64,000 nt of DNA from Pegoplata infirma (Eukaryota; Arthropoda; Insecta; Diptera; Anthomyiidae). Location: assembly GCA_963921195.1 (NCBI GenBank), contig OY992538.1, forward strand, positions 15,478,330-15,542,329. Reading direction: 5' to 3'. Below the pieces are notes generated by a model. That model ran no database searches. It saw only the letters and a program-made list of their open reading frames with translations, and had not been told where the DNA came from. The position numbers and the translations under genes are program-made. This document shows positions 1-10,036 of this stretch, one piece after another; position 1 is the first letter of the stretch, and each line of letters begins with the position of its first letter.

Positions 1-825
1 AATGTTTAATTGAAATTTAGTGTTATTTTTCTTTTCCAAGTGTTTTTTTAACATGCTTCGTATTTGTTGATTTTTTTTTGTTTGTACGACTCGTATTAGT
101 ATGCAATTGTGTTAGTGTTAAAATTGATGTATGTTGTTGTTTGCTTTGTTGTTGTTGTTTAATTGTGGTTAACCATTTCAAACAATATGGTAACATTCGT
201 GTTTTGTTGTTGTTTATTTTGTTATTCTCACAGTAGTAGTTGTTTGTTTTGTGTGGCCAAAAAAAAGTACTACTATATGAACTTAAATGATGGATTATTT
301 AAAAAAACTAAAAAAAATACTTACACTATGTTATATTGTCATTTATTTTTACTGTTGAACATGTGTAAACATGCGCATTTGTATTTACAAAACTTTAATG
401 TTGATATTTTATAAAAAAAAAATAATTAAAATTACTCTCTAATATTATTTTGTTTGGTTAAGTACATTTTGTAGGAGTACAAGGAGTTGCCATAGTAAAC
501 ATGAAAAAAGTTCATTATTTAAGTACAAAACATTGTTATTGTAATTATGTCATACTCTGTAAGTAATTCAATACTTACATTTCAAAAAAAATTTGAATAT
601 TTCTATAAAAATTTAATGACTAGGGAATTAAATTTAAATGTGTTACTATCTAACCAGTATCTAATTAGTTTACGTTTGCCGCAAAAAATATAAACAAACA
701 TTTTATTTACGCTCAAAAACAGTAAAAGATATGAAAGCAATTCCATTTTATACCTATTACCATTAAATCATGTCTGCCGAATTTGATTAAATTTTGTGAG
801 TGTATGCGGTAGTGTATTAGTTTTT
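1..825. other. AT-rich stretch without a recognisable gene
   Basis: Low-complexity TTG/TTGTT-rich and A-rich DNA. Short reading frames are present but have no domain-like composition and no splice context I can defend. No TIR, tandem array or RNA gene seen. Consistent with intron or intergenic DNA. Confidence 0.5.
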
Positions 826-882
826 TTTTGTCATTCCGTTTGTAACACCTCGAAATATTGGTCTAGGATCCCATAACGTATA

Positions 883-2664
883 TGAGGCATTCCACACCAA
901 ATGTCCCGCTACAAAAAAACATGTGTCCCGAAAATTTCTGAATAGGTTGTTTGGATAGCCCTATATGGAACTAAGAAAATTGCGTTTTAGGTTTTACTAA
1001 TTTTCAAAAACTGGGCTTAAAAGGCGTGGTCAAATATTGGAAAAATGGTCAAATTTGTGGCGAGTTGCCTTGATTAAATATTTATCACATTAACACGGAA
1101 TGCACCAAAATTTAAAAAATTTACATTCTTATATAGTTTTGTATGGGCTATCGATTAAAAATTTTTTTTTTTTGGAAAATTTTCAGAACCCGTTCTGAAA
1201 TTTTCCATTTTTTAAAAAAGTCAATTTATCAAAAATCCGGCCACTTTTTTTTCTTTTTTAAATTTTTTTTTTTTAAAATTTAAATGTTTTTCAATCCATA
1301 CAAAAAAATTCAGAAACACGTTCTTCGTTTTTTTCGAGAAAATCGCATTTGAATTTTAAATTTCATAACTATTTTGTAATTTGCTTGTATTTTATTGTTT
1401 TAACGCTGCGAATGAGTATTATTAATTGCATAAATATTACGCATACGCTCTGTTGAAACAAGAAAATACAAGCAAATTACTAAATTGTTGTGAAATTTAA
1501 AATTCAAATGCAGTTTTCTCGAAAAAAACGAAGAACGCGTTTCTGAATTTTTTTGTGTGGATTGACAAACATCTAAACTTAAAAAAAAAAATTTAAAAAA
1601 GAAAAAAAAGTGGCCGGATTTTTGATAAATTGACTTTTTTAAAAAATGGAAAGTTTCAGAACGGGTTCTGAAAATTTTCCAAAAAAAAATTTAAGTCGAT
1701 AGCCCATACAAAACTATATAAGAATATAAATTTTTGAGATTCTAGTGCATTCCGTTTTAATGTGATAAATATCACCGCTCTACAAATCTAAGGATTGTCG
1801 CTGCGTTTTGGATGAAACCAAAAAAAGTTGATAGGTTTTGGTGCCCCGATTCCAAAACCATCACTCAAATTTTTCTATCACGTCATAATTTTAAGAAAAT
1901 CGCGGTTAAAGTGTCAAAAAGGCCCATTTTGACCATTTTTGAAGGCCTATAAAATAAGATCCTGACATGCAAATGACTTGGTATCAAGCTCATTCGAAAG
2001 TTTGTAATTTTCTCTTTTAGACAAGATCAAATTTTCTTGGAGTTTAATTTTCTAAAATGGTAAAAAATCATTAGTAACAAGTGCGTTAAATCTAAAATTT
2101 ACGTATGAATTTGTATGGAAATTTGTTAAAAAACACGGTGTAAATAAACTAAATATTTAAAAAATGGAAGGATTTTTGTTAATGATTTTTTTACCATTTA
2201 ACAAAAAAAAAAAATTTCGAACATTTCATCTTATCTTTAAGAGAAAATTACAAATTTTAAATGACCTTGATACAAAATCATTCGCATGTCAGGATATTAT
2301 TTTATAAGCTTTTAAAATTGGTCAAAAATGCCCTTTTTCGGCACTTTAACCGCGAATTACTCAAAATCCTGACGTGATAGACAAATTTGGGCTCCGGATT
2401 TGGAATCAGCGCAACAAACACTATCCAAATCACTAACCAGAATCCAATACACATTTTCTTGTTGAGCTGTGTATTTTATCAAGGCAACTCTCCACAAATT
2501 TTACCATTTTTCCAATATTTGACCACGCCTCCTAAGCCCAGTTTTTGAAAAATTGAAAACCAAAAACGCAATTTTCTAAGTTCCATATAGGGCATACACC
2601 CTATTCAGAAGTTTACGGTACACATGTTTTTTTTTTCGCTGGACATTTGGTGTGGATTGCCTCA
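883..2664. mobile_element. Foldback/TIR element, TGAGGCATTCCACACC family, copy 1
   Basis: The ends are TGAGGCATTCCACACCAAAT at 883 and its near-complement ending at 2664. The arms continue inward as a long inverted repeat: CTATATGGAACTAAG pairs with CTAAGTTCCATATAG, and the CGATAGCCCATAC pair sits near 1150 and 1696. The flanks are TA/TA (881-882, 2665-2666), consistent with a TA target duplication. It lies in the TA tract of a mini-me copy. No transposase frame, so it is non-autonomous. A second copy is at 24395-25000 and a damaged third at 31885-33052. The superfamily cannot be fixed without an autonomous relative. Confidence 0.8.
1773..2471. mobile_element. Inverted-repeat element nested in the foldback
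   Basis: Ends are CACCGCTCTACAA (1773) and, on the other strand, CACAGCTCAACAA (from 2471). Inner arms are also inverted: GATTCCAAAACC, TATCACGTCA and TTTAACCGCGA each recur in complement near 1850-1915 and 2340-2410. Copy 2 of the host foldback reads straight through this point (about 24805), which gives an empty site. TAT flanks both sides. Non-coding. Confidence 0.7.
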
Positions 2665-3144
2665 TATATATTCATGATCCTCGATCGATTTTAAGACGAT
2701 CTAGCGATGTCCGTCCTTCCGTCCGTCCGTCTGTCTGTCTGTTGAAAACACGCTAACTTTTGAAAGACTTTACGGAAGCTCCTGAAGTTTGGCATATATA
2801 TTGGGCATTTACCTGGTCAGATTGGTATTGCAATCCAGCGAAATCGGTCCAGTGGTTCAAAAGTTATGAGCAAAAGACTGAATTTCGGCAAGGGTTTTAC
2901 GTGAATTTACGAGATAAAAAACACTATAACTTTCGAAAAGCAATTCTGAGGATACTAAATGGCATATATATTTGTCGTTCTTTCAGCCTAGTTCGTATTG
3001 AATTTCAGCCAAATCGGTCCAGTGGTTATTAGCAAAACCGTGAATTTCAGATTAGCTTCACCTTCAATTCACGTGTTGAAAACCCGTTAAACCTGTTTTA
3101 AAATCATTGCTGTCACAATAATATTTTACAACGTATTTTTGTCA

Positions 3145-3690
3145 CTCAAAAATATTTTTATGCAAAAAAAAAAAAAAAATAGTACACTCAAAAAAAATTT
3201 TACACTAAAAAAAAATTAGTAATTTTTTTTTTTTCAAAAATTACTAAAAAAAAGTTTTTTTTCAACAGTTTTTTTTTCTTCATTAAAAACTTTTTTTCAT
3301 CAAAAAAAATTTTTTTTTACCACAATTTTTTTTTCATCAAAAGTTTTTTCATCAAAAAATTTTTCTTTTCTTATTTTTTTCACCAAATCTAAAATTCTGG
3401 CATAAAAATGTTCCTCTTGTTTAACAAATGTACAAAAAACAAGTGAGAGTATAAAATTTGTCTGTGCCCAATCATTTATACTCTCCAAAATGTGAAAACA
3501 CTTTTTTGCACTTAAGTAACACACACTTGCTTTGGCAAGTACACCCAAATCTTCAGCAAAACATTATCATGATTTAATGTTTTGGGCTAGAATATAAAAT
3601 TCGCAGGCATTTTTTTGTGTACGATGGTACAATTCGTCTTCTAATTCCCAATGAGAGTAGAGCCGAATGTGTATTAATATTTTAGTTTGA
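3145..3690. other. Poly-A/poly-T inverted low-complexity block and low-copy tail
   Basis: Bases 3163-3380 are long A and T runs with repeated ACACTCAAAAAAA and TTTCATCAAAAA, able to fold back on themselves. The same kind of block ends the reverse mini-me copies (23900-24060, 39840-40080, 61460-61560), so it is probably a variable tail of that element. Bases 3400-3690 show nothing I recognise. Confidence 0.45.
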
Positions 3691-3691
3691 T

Positions 3692-4720
3692 CATTAACGA
3701 ATGACAAATACTTTGCCATTCGTTAATTCCTTTGCTACTTGCAGTATAGGGTTTTTATATTTGCTAAATATTCTTGACATTGGAATCTGACAAATTCCGA
3801 AACACGTGTCGATTAAGTCTTGCAAAAGTGACCAACATAAATAAATTTAAAAGCAATAAATAATTTTCTTGAAAATTATTTAATGAGAATATCGTAGTTT
3901 TAATTAGTAGACTAAAAAAAAAGACATAACTAAAATTAAGGAAAAAATGTCTTTGAAAATTTATCATGAAATTTCCTAAAATTTAGTTAAATTTAACTAA
4001 AAAATGAGAAATTTTCTTAACTATGAGGAAAAAAGTTTAGTTCATTTACTTAAAATTAGTTCATAGTTTTCTTTAAATGGAATTTTTTAATATTAGTAAA
4101 AAAATTCTTACTGCCAAAGAAATTTTCCACAAATCTAAGAAACGTATCTTTATTTTTAAGACATATTTCTTAAAAAATAATTTAGTTCAAGTTTAGTTAA
4201 AATTTACTAAAAAAACATCATCGTTTTTCTCTTTTTTGAATTGAGGAAGTGTACTTCTTAGAATTTAGTTAATAAGTTCTGAGAATTTAGTAAATAACTT
4301 CTTCGAATTTAGTTAAAAATTCAAAATGGCGATATCTCAAAAACTAAGCGAGATAGAGCGAAACGGATGAAATTTTCAAAAGAAAGACTACAAAGAAAAA
4401 TATAGAAAAATATAGAAAAAATAGCCTAGCTCTGCAAAAAAAATTCTCATTTCTAGTTAAAATTGGCTTAAAATTAATTAACTTTGTTTTCCTTATTTTT
4501 AGGAAAATTATGAACTAAACCCAAGAAAAAAAAATCTTTGGAGCCAAATCATTCCCTCTTTTTCTTAAAATTGAGTTAGTTTTCCCAGATTTTAGTTCAC
4601 TTTTTTTTGAGTGTAAAGGAAAATAATTACCTCGAGTTAGAATAAACCTACCCAAAATATAATATTTAAAAGGTCGAAGAAAACTAATATTATTTTTTAA
4701 TAATAATTAATCAGAATATA
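3692..4720 (+). repeat. Dispersed repeat R, copy 1, interrupted
   Basis: Marked by TTGCTAAATATTCTTGACAT and CGAAACACGTGTCGATTAAG near 3760-3815, and by AATAAACCTACCCAAAATAT near 4640. Related copies are at 59880-60450 (+) and 63775-64000 (-, running off the window). Copy 3 is uninterrupted where this one contains the element at 3911-4614. Nature unknown; no coding capacity. Confidence 0.6.
3911..4614. mobile_element. ACACTCAAA-type TIR element, copy 1
   Basis: The right end is CACTTTTTTTTGAGTGT at 4614; the left end is degenerate (ACTAAAAAAAAAG). The inside is rich in TTTAGTTAAATT-like motifs in both orientations and holds the core CTAAGCGAGATAGAGCGAAA at 4345. Repeat R copy 3 (63775-64000) shows the uninterrupted target ATTAGTAAAGAAAATAATG. 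Other family members are at 10801-12360, 15845-16654 and 37851-38731. Non-autonomous. Confidence 0.65.
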
Positions 4721-5968
4721 AGAAAGTTTTTTTTTCTCAAATAATTTTTAATTAAATTTTTTACTACAAAAAATGGATCTAGGACTTATAAAATTTTTAA
4801 ATTTGTTTCGAGCCTTGGTTAAAATTTGTAAAGTTGGTTTTGTCCTATTGCCTTCGGTCGCGGGATAAGTTGTTTAGATACATAGTTTGGTGATAAGTCC
4901 AATTTTCATCTGTCACATGATAGGTATTTTAGTGATTTCTGATCGAAAGACACGCTTTTCCTGCAGGGAAGTAGTAAAGTCACTTTTATCCTCACTCTCT
5001 ATAAGGAACTTTATCAAAATGTTTTTCTGCTGTACAATCCTTCATTACAAATTTCAAGTTTCTAGAACCTAATTTTTCTTGAGACTTAAAAAGTACCAAA
5101 GTACAATTTTATATCCTTTTTGCCTTTATACTTATTTAAAAATTTCATTTCACAACAACAAATATTAAATAATATAAAAAAATGTTAAATGGTTGATAAA
5201 ATTCATTTACCCTTCAAATACCAAAGGTCTTTGTATTTATCCTATAAAATAATAGCTTATTTAAAAACGCAATTGTTTGGATTGATAATGATTAAGTCTG
5301 ACATTTGAAAATAATACTTTGTATGTAATTATTTGGTGCTCCCCCTTGCTCTCTAACTGTCTCTCTTTCATCACTTTTTAATAACTTTCGACATTATCAG
5401 CTGTTGCCTTATAATGGTAACCCTATAAAGTTGAGTCATACATTAAAATGCAGAGAAAAGGAATCAGGTAAAAAAATGTAAAAATTGTTAAACAAATACC
5501 ATTATTTAAAAAAATCAATGAATCCAAATAATGATTTAATAAAGGATTTAATGATTACTTGACATTTAAATATCAGTAATTAAAATCTAAAGTTTTTTTT
5601 TTTTGTTGAAATTATTACTCATAAAATTTAATAACACAACAAATGGAGGTAACTATGGTTATAAGTTGGTAAATTGAAATTGTAACGGTATGATATTAAA
5701 TTTCTCTATGTTTCTCAGTCTCTCAATTAAATTTATTTTATGTTAAACTCATTCAATGTTAAGTTCAGGGATGTCATGTGAAAGTTCAGGGATGTTATAT
5801 AAAATTTGTATTAAACTTAACTGGTAGACTTAAATAGGAATAGAGTTGAGACTGACAAAATGAAAGTCAGAAGTAGTAGTCGATAATATAAAATATCGGA
5901 TAATAAAAATATCATGATTGGAGTCCCCATTTAAGATTTTTACAACAACTGTTTAGACTTATTTAAAC
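4721..5968. other. AT-rich stretch without a recognisable gene
   Basis: No domain-bearing frame, RNA gene or clear TIR. AAGTACCAAAGTACAA at 5091 recalls the Helitron-related repeats but is too short to call. Bases 5885-5945 (TATCGGATAATA... GGAGTCCCCATTT) resemble 13708-13745, so some of this is old dispersed repeat. Confidence 0.45.
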
Positions 5969-5978
5969 AACAATATTA

Positions 5979-7514
5979 TCCTATTTCTCTGGACGGTACT
6001 GAAATCACCTTCTCAGATGGAGCCAAGTATCTTGGAGTATTTCTAGATAGGAAGCTGAATTTCAGGCGTAATATTGAGGAACGGGTGAGAAAAGCAACGA
6101 TTGCTTTGTATTCCTGTAAAAGGGCCATTGGAAAACGATGGGGTTTTAGCCCTCAAGTCGTTCATTGGATCTATACAGCAGTGGTGCGTCCAATTTTGCT
6201 GTATGGAATCATTGTCTGATGGCCTGCTTTAGAAACAAAAGCGAACTGTGTCTTTATCACGAAGGTACAGAGAATGGCGTCAATGTGCATCACTGGTGCT
6301 CTTCGTACTACACCTACGGCTGCATTAGAAATCCTCCTTCACCTGATACCCTTGGACATATTGGGTAGGCAGTATGCAGCTGCGTCGGCAATTCGACTTA
6401 ATAGCACGCTGCAATGGAGGAGCAGCGATTGTGGCCATAGCGCGATCTTGAAAAAGATAACAATACCACAAAATGTGGATTGTGCTCCCTCTTTGAGCCT
6501 TTTTGAGCGCCACTTTACCACTATGATACCATCCAGGGAGTCTTGGATGGGGGATACTCCGGGAAGAGGAGCTACCATAAATTTTTACACAGATGGTTTG
6601 AGGCTGCACGAACAAGTGGGCTTTGGGGTCTATTCGGAAGAGCTTGGATTGAGCCTGGCTCGTAGATTGCCAGATCATTGCAGTGTTTACCAGGCAGAGA
6701 TGCTGGCAATAAAGGAAGTGGCTGACTGGTTGAGCTGCAATGTCTTGTCTACAACCGCAGTCAACATCTATACTGACAGTCAAGCCTGGATTCAATGTTT
6801 CTGAAAACAAGATCTGCCCTTAACTGCCGCACGTCTTTAAATGAGATGGCCAAGCAGTTTAACATACGACTCATATGGGTCCCAGGGCACAGAGACATTC
6901 CAGGGAATTGCAAAGCCGATGAGCTTGCAAGACTAGGAACTACCTTACAGGTTCCAACAGAATTGGAATGTGTTGGTATGCCTCTAGAAACTTGCAAGCA
7001 AAACCTACGGCTTTGTTGAGCGACGGAGACTAATCAAAGATGGGCAAATGGATGGACGTGTGAGACAACACGACTGATTTGGCCTTCTCTTAATCAGGGG
7101 CGCACAAGTGAGCTGATATCGCTTCCAAGAGGAGAGATTTCGACGGTGGTTTCTATAATTACCGGACACTGTCTTATAGGGAAGCACGCAGAGCGGTTAA
7201 ATGTGCCGTCGAATGACTTTTGCCGAAGTTGCATGGATGAAGAGGAGTTGGAAACTATCGAACACTTTATTTGCCATTGCCCAGCACTTTCTGGTCATCG
7301 ACTTGCTTCACTGGGATCTAGGGAGCTGTACGATCTTTCTGATTTGTCGGATGTCAAAATTCAACATCTAAGGAGTTTCATGAGAAGCTCAAACTGGTTT
7401 AACGGCAGGGACTAGTAGGGAAACCTATTACGATCCCGTGGTATCACAATGGACCTCAGAGTCTACGTGTGTTGACGTAAAACGTCAGCAGCCACTTACA
7501 ACCTAACCTAACCT
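5979..7514 (+). mobile_element. 5'-truncated non-LTR retrotransposon (RNase H-bearing LINE)
   Basis: A retrotransposon 3' portion bounded by a perfect 10-bp target-site duplication AACAATATTA (5969-5978 and 7515-7524). The 5' end lies inside the reverse transcriptase C-terminus; the 3' end carries the tail ACCTAACCTAACCTA. The decayed reading frame is listed separately. Clade placement (I/LOA/R1 group) rests on a C-terminal RNase H followed by a Cys/His knuckle region. The phrase GVYSEELG...RLPDHCSVYQAE is typical of the fly LOA/R1-like lineage, but this is from memory of the family rather than a search. A 252-bp relative is at 35729-35980. Confidence 0.9.
5985..7415 (+). pseudogene. RT C-terminus, RNase H and CCHC-like region of a LINE ORF2 (broken)
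   Basis: The frame starts inside the thumb/connection segment after the RT palm (GAKYLGVFLDRKLNFRRNIE at about 6018-6075). It is cut by a stop at about 6218 (probably an old Trp codon in IIV-stop-WPAL), then runs open to 6804. RNase H catalytic acids are visible: D in FYTDG (about 6583), E in YQAEMLAIKE (about 6695), D in IYTDSQA (about 6770) and D in CKADELAR (about 6915). A frameshift near 6800 separates the third acid from the fourth. Another break follows near 7017. The last part (7146-7415) has the knuckle CRSC-x14-HFICHC-like spacing, then the C-terminus. No 5' domains (endonuclease, RT palm) are present. The protein cannot be functional. Confidence 0.9.
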
Positions 7515-7524
7515 AACAATATTA

Positions 7525-8844
7525 AAATAACCCTGTTTGGCCCGAAATCAAGTCCGTTTCAGCAAAAATTTTCGAGCCCTTATATCGCATTAGCCTAATC
7601 CTTATATCGCATTAGCCTAAACCTAATTTTGAATTAAAAAAAAATAGTAAAAAATTAAGTTGAAAATCTTACTAATAAAAAGTTTTAATGACAAAAAAAT
7701 TTGAGTAAAAAATATAGATAAAAATAAGCGAAAAAAATTAGAGTAAAAAAACATTCCGTTTTGTATACTGTTCCAATCTATTTCGATCCCCGTTCAATTC
7801 CATTTTGTTGTCAGTTCTATTTCATTTTGTTTCATAAAGGTTTAATTTGTTCGAATTTCAGGAGATAGAAAGAGTACCAAAGTACAATTTGGTAGTCTTA
7901 TTATCCCATTAAAATTAAAATTAAAATTAAAATTTTCAAAAGGTACTTTTTTCAGAACTTTTTTCGTCTGGAGGATTCTACTTTTCAAATTTCTACACAT
8001 TTTTATGATTGTTATTTCAAGAGATAGAAAAGTACCAAAGTACACCACTTTACCCCTTTTGAAATCGAAATTTCCAAAAAGAGATGTTTCAAATTTTTAA
8101 TTTCTATTATTGGATAAATTGGAAGTTCTACAAAACCAGCATTATTGAATCTAACAGACTCATTTTCGAAAGACATTAGTAAGCCTGAAAAATATTTTAC
8201 ACAGTGTTTTTGTAACTCTACAAAATTGTGCAATTAAAAAAATTAAAAAAAAAAATTATCAAAAAAAAATTTTTTTTAAAGTTTTTTACAAGAGAGGTGT
8301 TTTAATGGGCATTCACCAATTGTTCCGAAACTTGGATATGGGAAGGACGGGAGGAAAATAGGAGTTAGTTGGACTAGATTGGGTCCAGGCACCATTTTTG
8401 AGATACGAAAATTAGGAGCCTTATAGGGTCTTCAGAATCTTATAAACTGTATAACTGAAAAACTATTACTCATAGGGCTTTCGAGTATTTTGCGGAAGGG
8501 TTCAATGAGTCAAGAACTACGAAAATGCCTTAGAGTTTTTGTCGTGTTGTCAGTATTTGCCGAGATATACATATGCATGTATATCAAATTTTGGAAACTA
8601 CCTTTTTTTGTTTTTATTTTGTTAATACGCTTTATTTTACCAAATTTTTTGCACTTCGCGGATAGCGATAAATAGCCGCGATTTTTTTATTTTTCCTGTA
8701 CTTAAATCGGCCTTATGAACCATTTGAGTGCCATTTTGAAATAAAATATATTTTTTATATAAAAAAATCTAACTTTTCTGGTTTTTGAAATACTTCTATG
8801 GACCAAAATTGATAAGTTAAAATTTTTTTGAAATTGTTTTCTGA
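7525..8844. other. Repeat-derived DNA, no gene
   Basis: Contains a direct duplication CTTATATCGCATTAGCCTAA at 7579 and 7602. Bases 7740-8060 are a reverse relative of the Helitron interior (see that entry). Bases 8330-8580 resemble the inside of the ACACTCAAA element at 38155-38320 (GAGATACG..., GACTATTTTGCGG-like, TTTACCGAGATATGAG-like). No coding signal. Confidence 0.5.
7740..8060 (-). mobile_element. Helitron-derived fragment
   Basis: On the minus strand this reads GGAATTGAACGGGGATCGA, matching the GGAATTGG...GAACGGGGATCGATA segment of the Helitron at 21998-22035. It is next to GTACTTTGGTACT-type repeats (7875, 8035). Termini are not preserved. Confidence 0.45.
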
Positions 8845-9121
8845 ACACAGAAAAAAAAAATTTGTCAATACAATTAATTTCATTGTTAATACAATTAAAC
8901 ATTTAATTGAAACTGAGCCTACATTGGATTTTGTCAATACAACAATGGCATTTGTAACTTTTGAAAAAAAAATCAACATCATTCATTGTTACATTAACAA
9001 TGAAATTAATTGAAAAATTTGTAAAATCTAAAAATAGAATAAAAAATAATCTGAAATCTAAAAATAGAATAAAAAATAATCTAAAAATAGAAAAAAAAAA
9101 AGAAAATAAAAAAGAAAATGT

Positions 9122-9194
9122 TTACCGCCATCTGCCATCGAACCCGCAACCTTCGTGCTATGCGTCTAGCACACTACCACTGTGCTATCCTTAT
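9122..9194 (-). ncRNA. tRNA-like Pol III cassette 1
   Basis: On the minus strand: A box TAGCACAGTGGTAG, D-stem-like GCAC/GTGC, B box GGTTCGATGGC, with the box spacing of a tRNA (about 44 nt between starts). A TTTT run follows within 10 nt. The T stem does not pair well and no anticodon arm is convincing, so this is tRNA-derived rather than a decoding tRNA. Confidence 0.6.
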
Positions 9195-9291
9195 ACATAT
9201 TTGTATTTGACTAAACGTCATATTTAAAACAGTCTACAATTAAAATGATAAAAAAAAACTAAAATTGGAAATTAAAAAAAAAAAAAAAAAG

Positions 9292-9363
9292 TTCCGCCAA
9301 CTGGCGGCGAACCCGCAACCTTCATGATTCGAAGCTGGCACACTACCACCGTGCTATTCCTCA
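9292..9363 (-). ncRNA. tRNA-like Pol III cassette 2
   Basis: A box TAGCACGGTGGTAG, then GCTTCGAATCATGAAGGTTG, then B-box-like GGTTCGCCGCC. An oligo-T of 18 directly follows GGCGGAAC, a strong Pol III terminator. CTTC/GAAG can pair around a 7-nt loop in the anticodon position, but position 33 is not T and the T stem is broken. CTTCGAATC...TTGCGGGTTCG resembles arginine tRNA; this parentage is a guess. Confidence 0.6.
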
Positions 9364-9484
9364 TGTATAATTAAAGTTGACAAAATGCGTACATAAGGTG
9401 TCTGTGATTTCAATATGCACTTTTTGCGTTTTTAAAAATAAATAATAATCTCAAATAAAAAAAAAAAACAAAAATAAAAAACTG

Positions 9485-9556
9485 TTCCGCCAACTGGCAG
9501 CGAACCCGAAACCTTCATGATTCGAGTTTAGCACACTACCACCGTGCTATCGTCGC
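9485..9556 (-). ncRNA. tRNA-like Pol III cassette 3
   Basis: Near-copy of cassette 2: A box TAGCACGGTGGTAG, ATTCATGAAGG-like anticodon region, GGTTCGCTGCC, ending in GGCGGAACAGTTTTTT. Upstream (minus strand) sequence resembles that of cassette 1, so the units arose by tandem duplication. Confidence 0.6.
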
Positions 9557-9786
9557 ATATATTTGTGCTTGATTAAATGAGTTTATAAATTGTTTGTGTT
9601 AGTAATGTGAATTTTGTGGAATCTTTAACAATGATTTTAATTCATGGGTTTAATTGGAAATAAAACCGGATTTTTGTCACATTAACAATACACATTGTTG
9701 ATACAATTAAAAACGTTGTTGAACTAGTATTTCGTTGGTAACAATTTGTTTTGTTACTCTTGATTTTACGATATTTTTTTCTGTGT

Positions 9787-10036
9787 AATACACTTTTTTT
9801 TAAAAAATTTTTTTTTTAAAATATTTTTTTTTAATTTTTTTTTTCCAAAAACCGCGAACTAAAACCGCGTGTAGAGGACTAAAAGCACCCTCCTAAATTT
9901 TTTTTTATAATTTTTTCCGTTATCAGCTCGAAAATGCGCACCGACTTTTTGCTATTAGTTAACGAGATTCGCAAATATGCATATCATTACCCACTCTAAT
10001 GTAGAGCTAGGCTATATATTCATGCGTTTTTATACC
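9787..10036. other. Low-complexity and repeat remnant
   Basis: T/A runs to 9850, then about 150 bp with no recognised feature up to the next element. Confidence 0.35.

Larger units (their letters stand above)
826..3230 (+). mobile_element. mini-me-type repeat, long variant, split by a foldback
   Basis: The left part (826-882) has the conserved GTCATTCCGTTTGTAACACC, then CGAAATATTGGTCTAGG and the CCCATAA core. The right part (2665-3230) resumes in TATATATTCATGATCC, followed by a GTCC/GTCT tract at 2707-2742 and a body containing the phrase AATCGGTCCAGTGGTT twice (2843 and 3013). This order (core, TA tract, GTCY tract) is the known mini-me architecture of flies. Reverse-oriented copies of the same variant lie at 23766-25660 and 39704-43472. 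The copy is interrupted exactly in the TA tract by the element at 883-2664. No coding capacity. Confidence 0.75.
8845..9786. mobile_element. TIR element carrying three tRNA-like cassettes
   Basis: Ends are ACACAGAAAAAAAAAAT (8845) and TATTTTTTTCTGTGT (to 9786). The subterminal regions share TTGTCAATACAATTAA / TTGTTGATACAATTAAAA motifs. The interior consists of three tandem units of about 170-190 bp, each with a tRNA-like Pol III cassette on the minus strand. No transposase frame. A related but cassette-less copy may lie at 62275-63165, sharing AAAACGTTGTTGAACTAG. Seen: ends, boxes, terminators. Inferred: that the whole is one mobile unit. Confidence 0.65.

Noticed and set aside
6325..6810. 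161-codon minus-strand frame
   Set aside because: Shadow of the LINE RNase H reading frame on the plus strand.
7500..7516. Interstitial telomeric repeat
   Set aside because: Only three CCTAA units, exactly at a LINE 3' end before the target duplication; it is a retrotransposon tail.
9122..9556. Cluster of three functional tRNA genes
   Set aside because: B-box-adjacent T stems do not pair and no consistent anticodon with T33 is found; best regarded as tRNA-derived.
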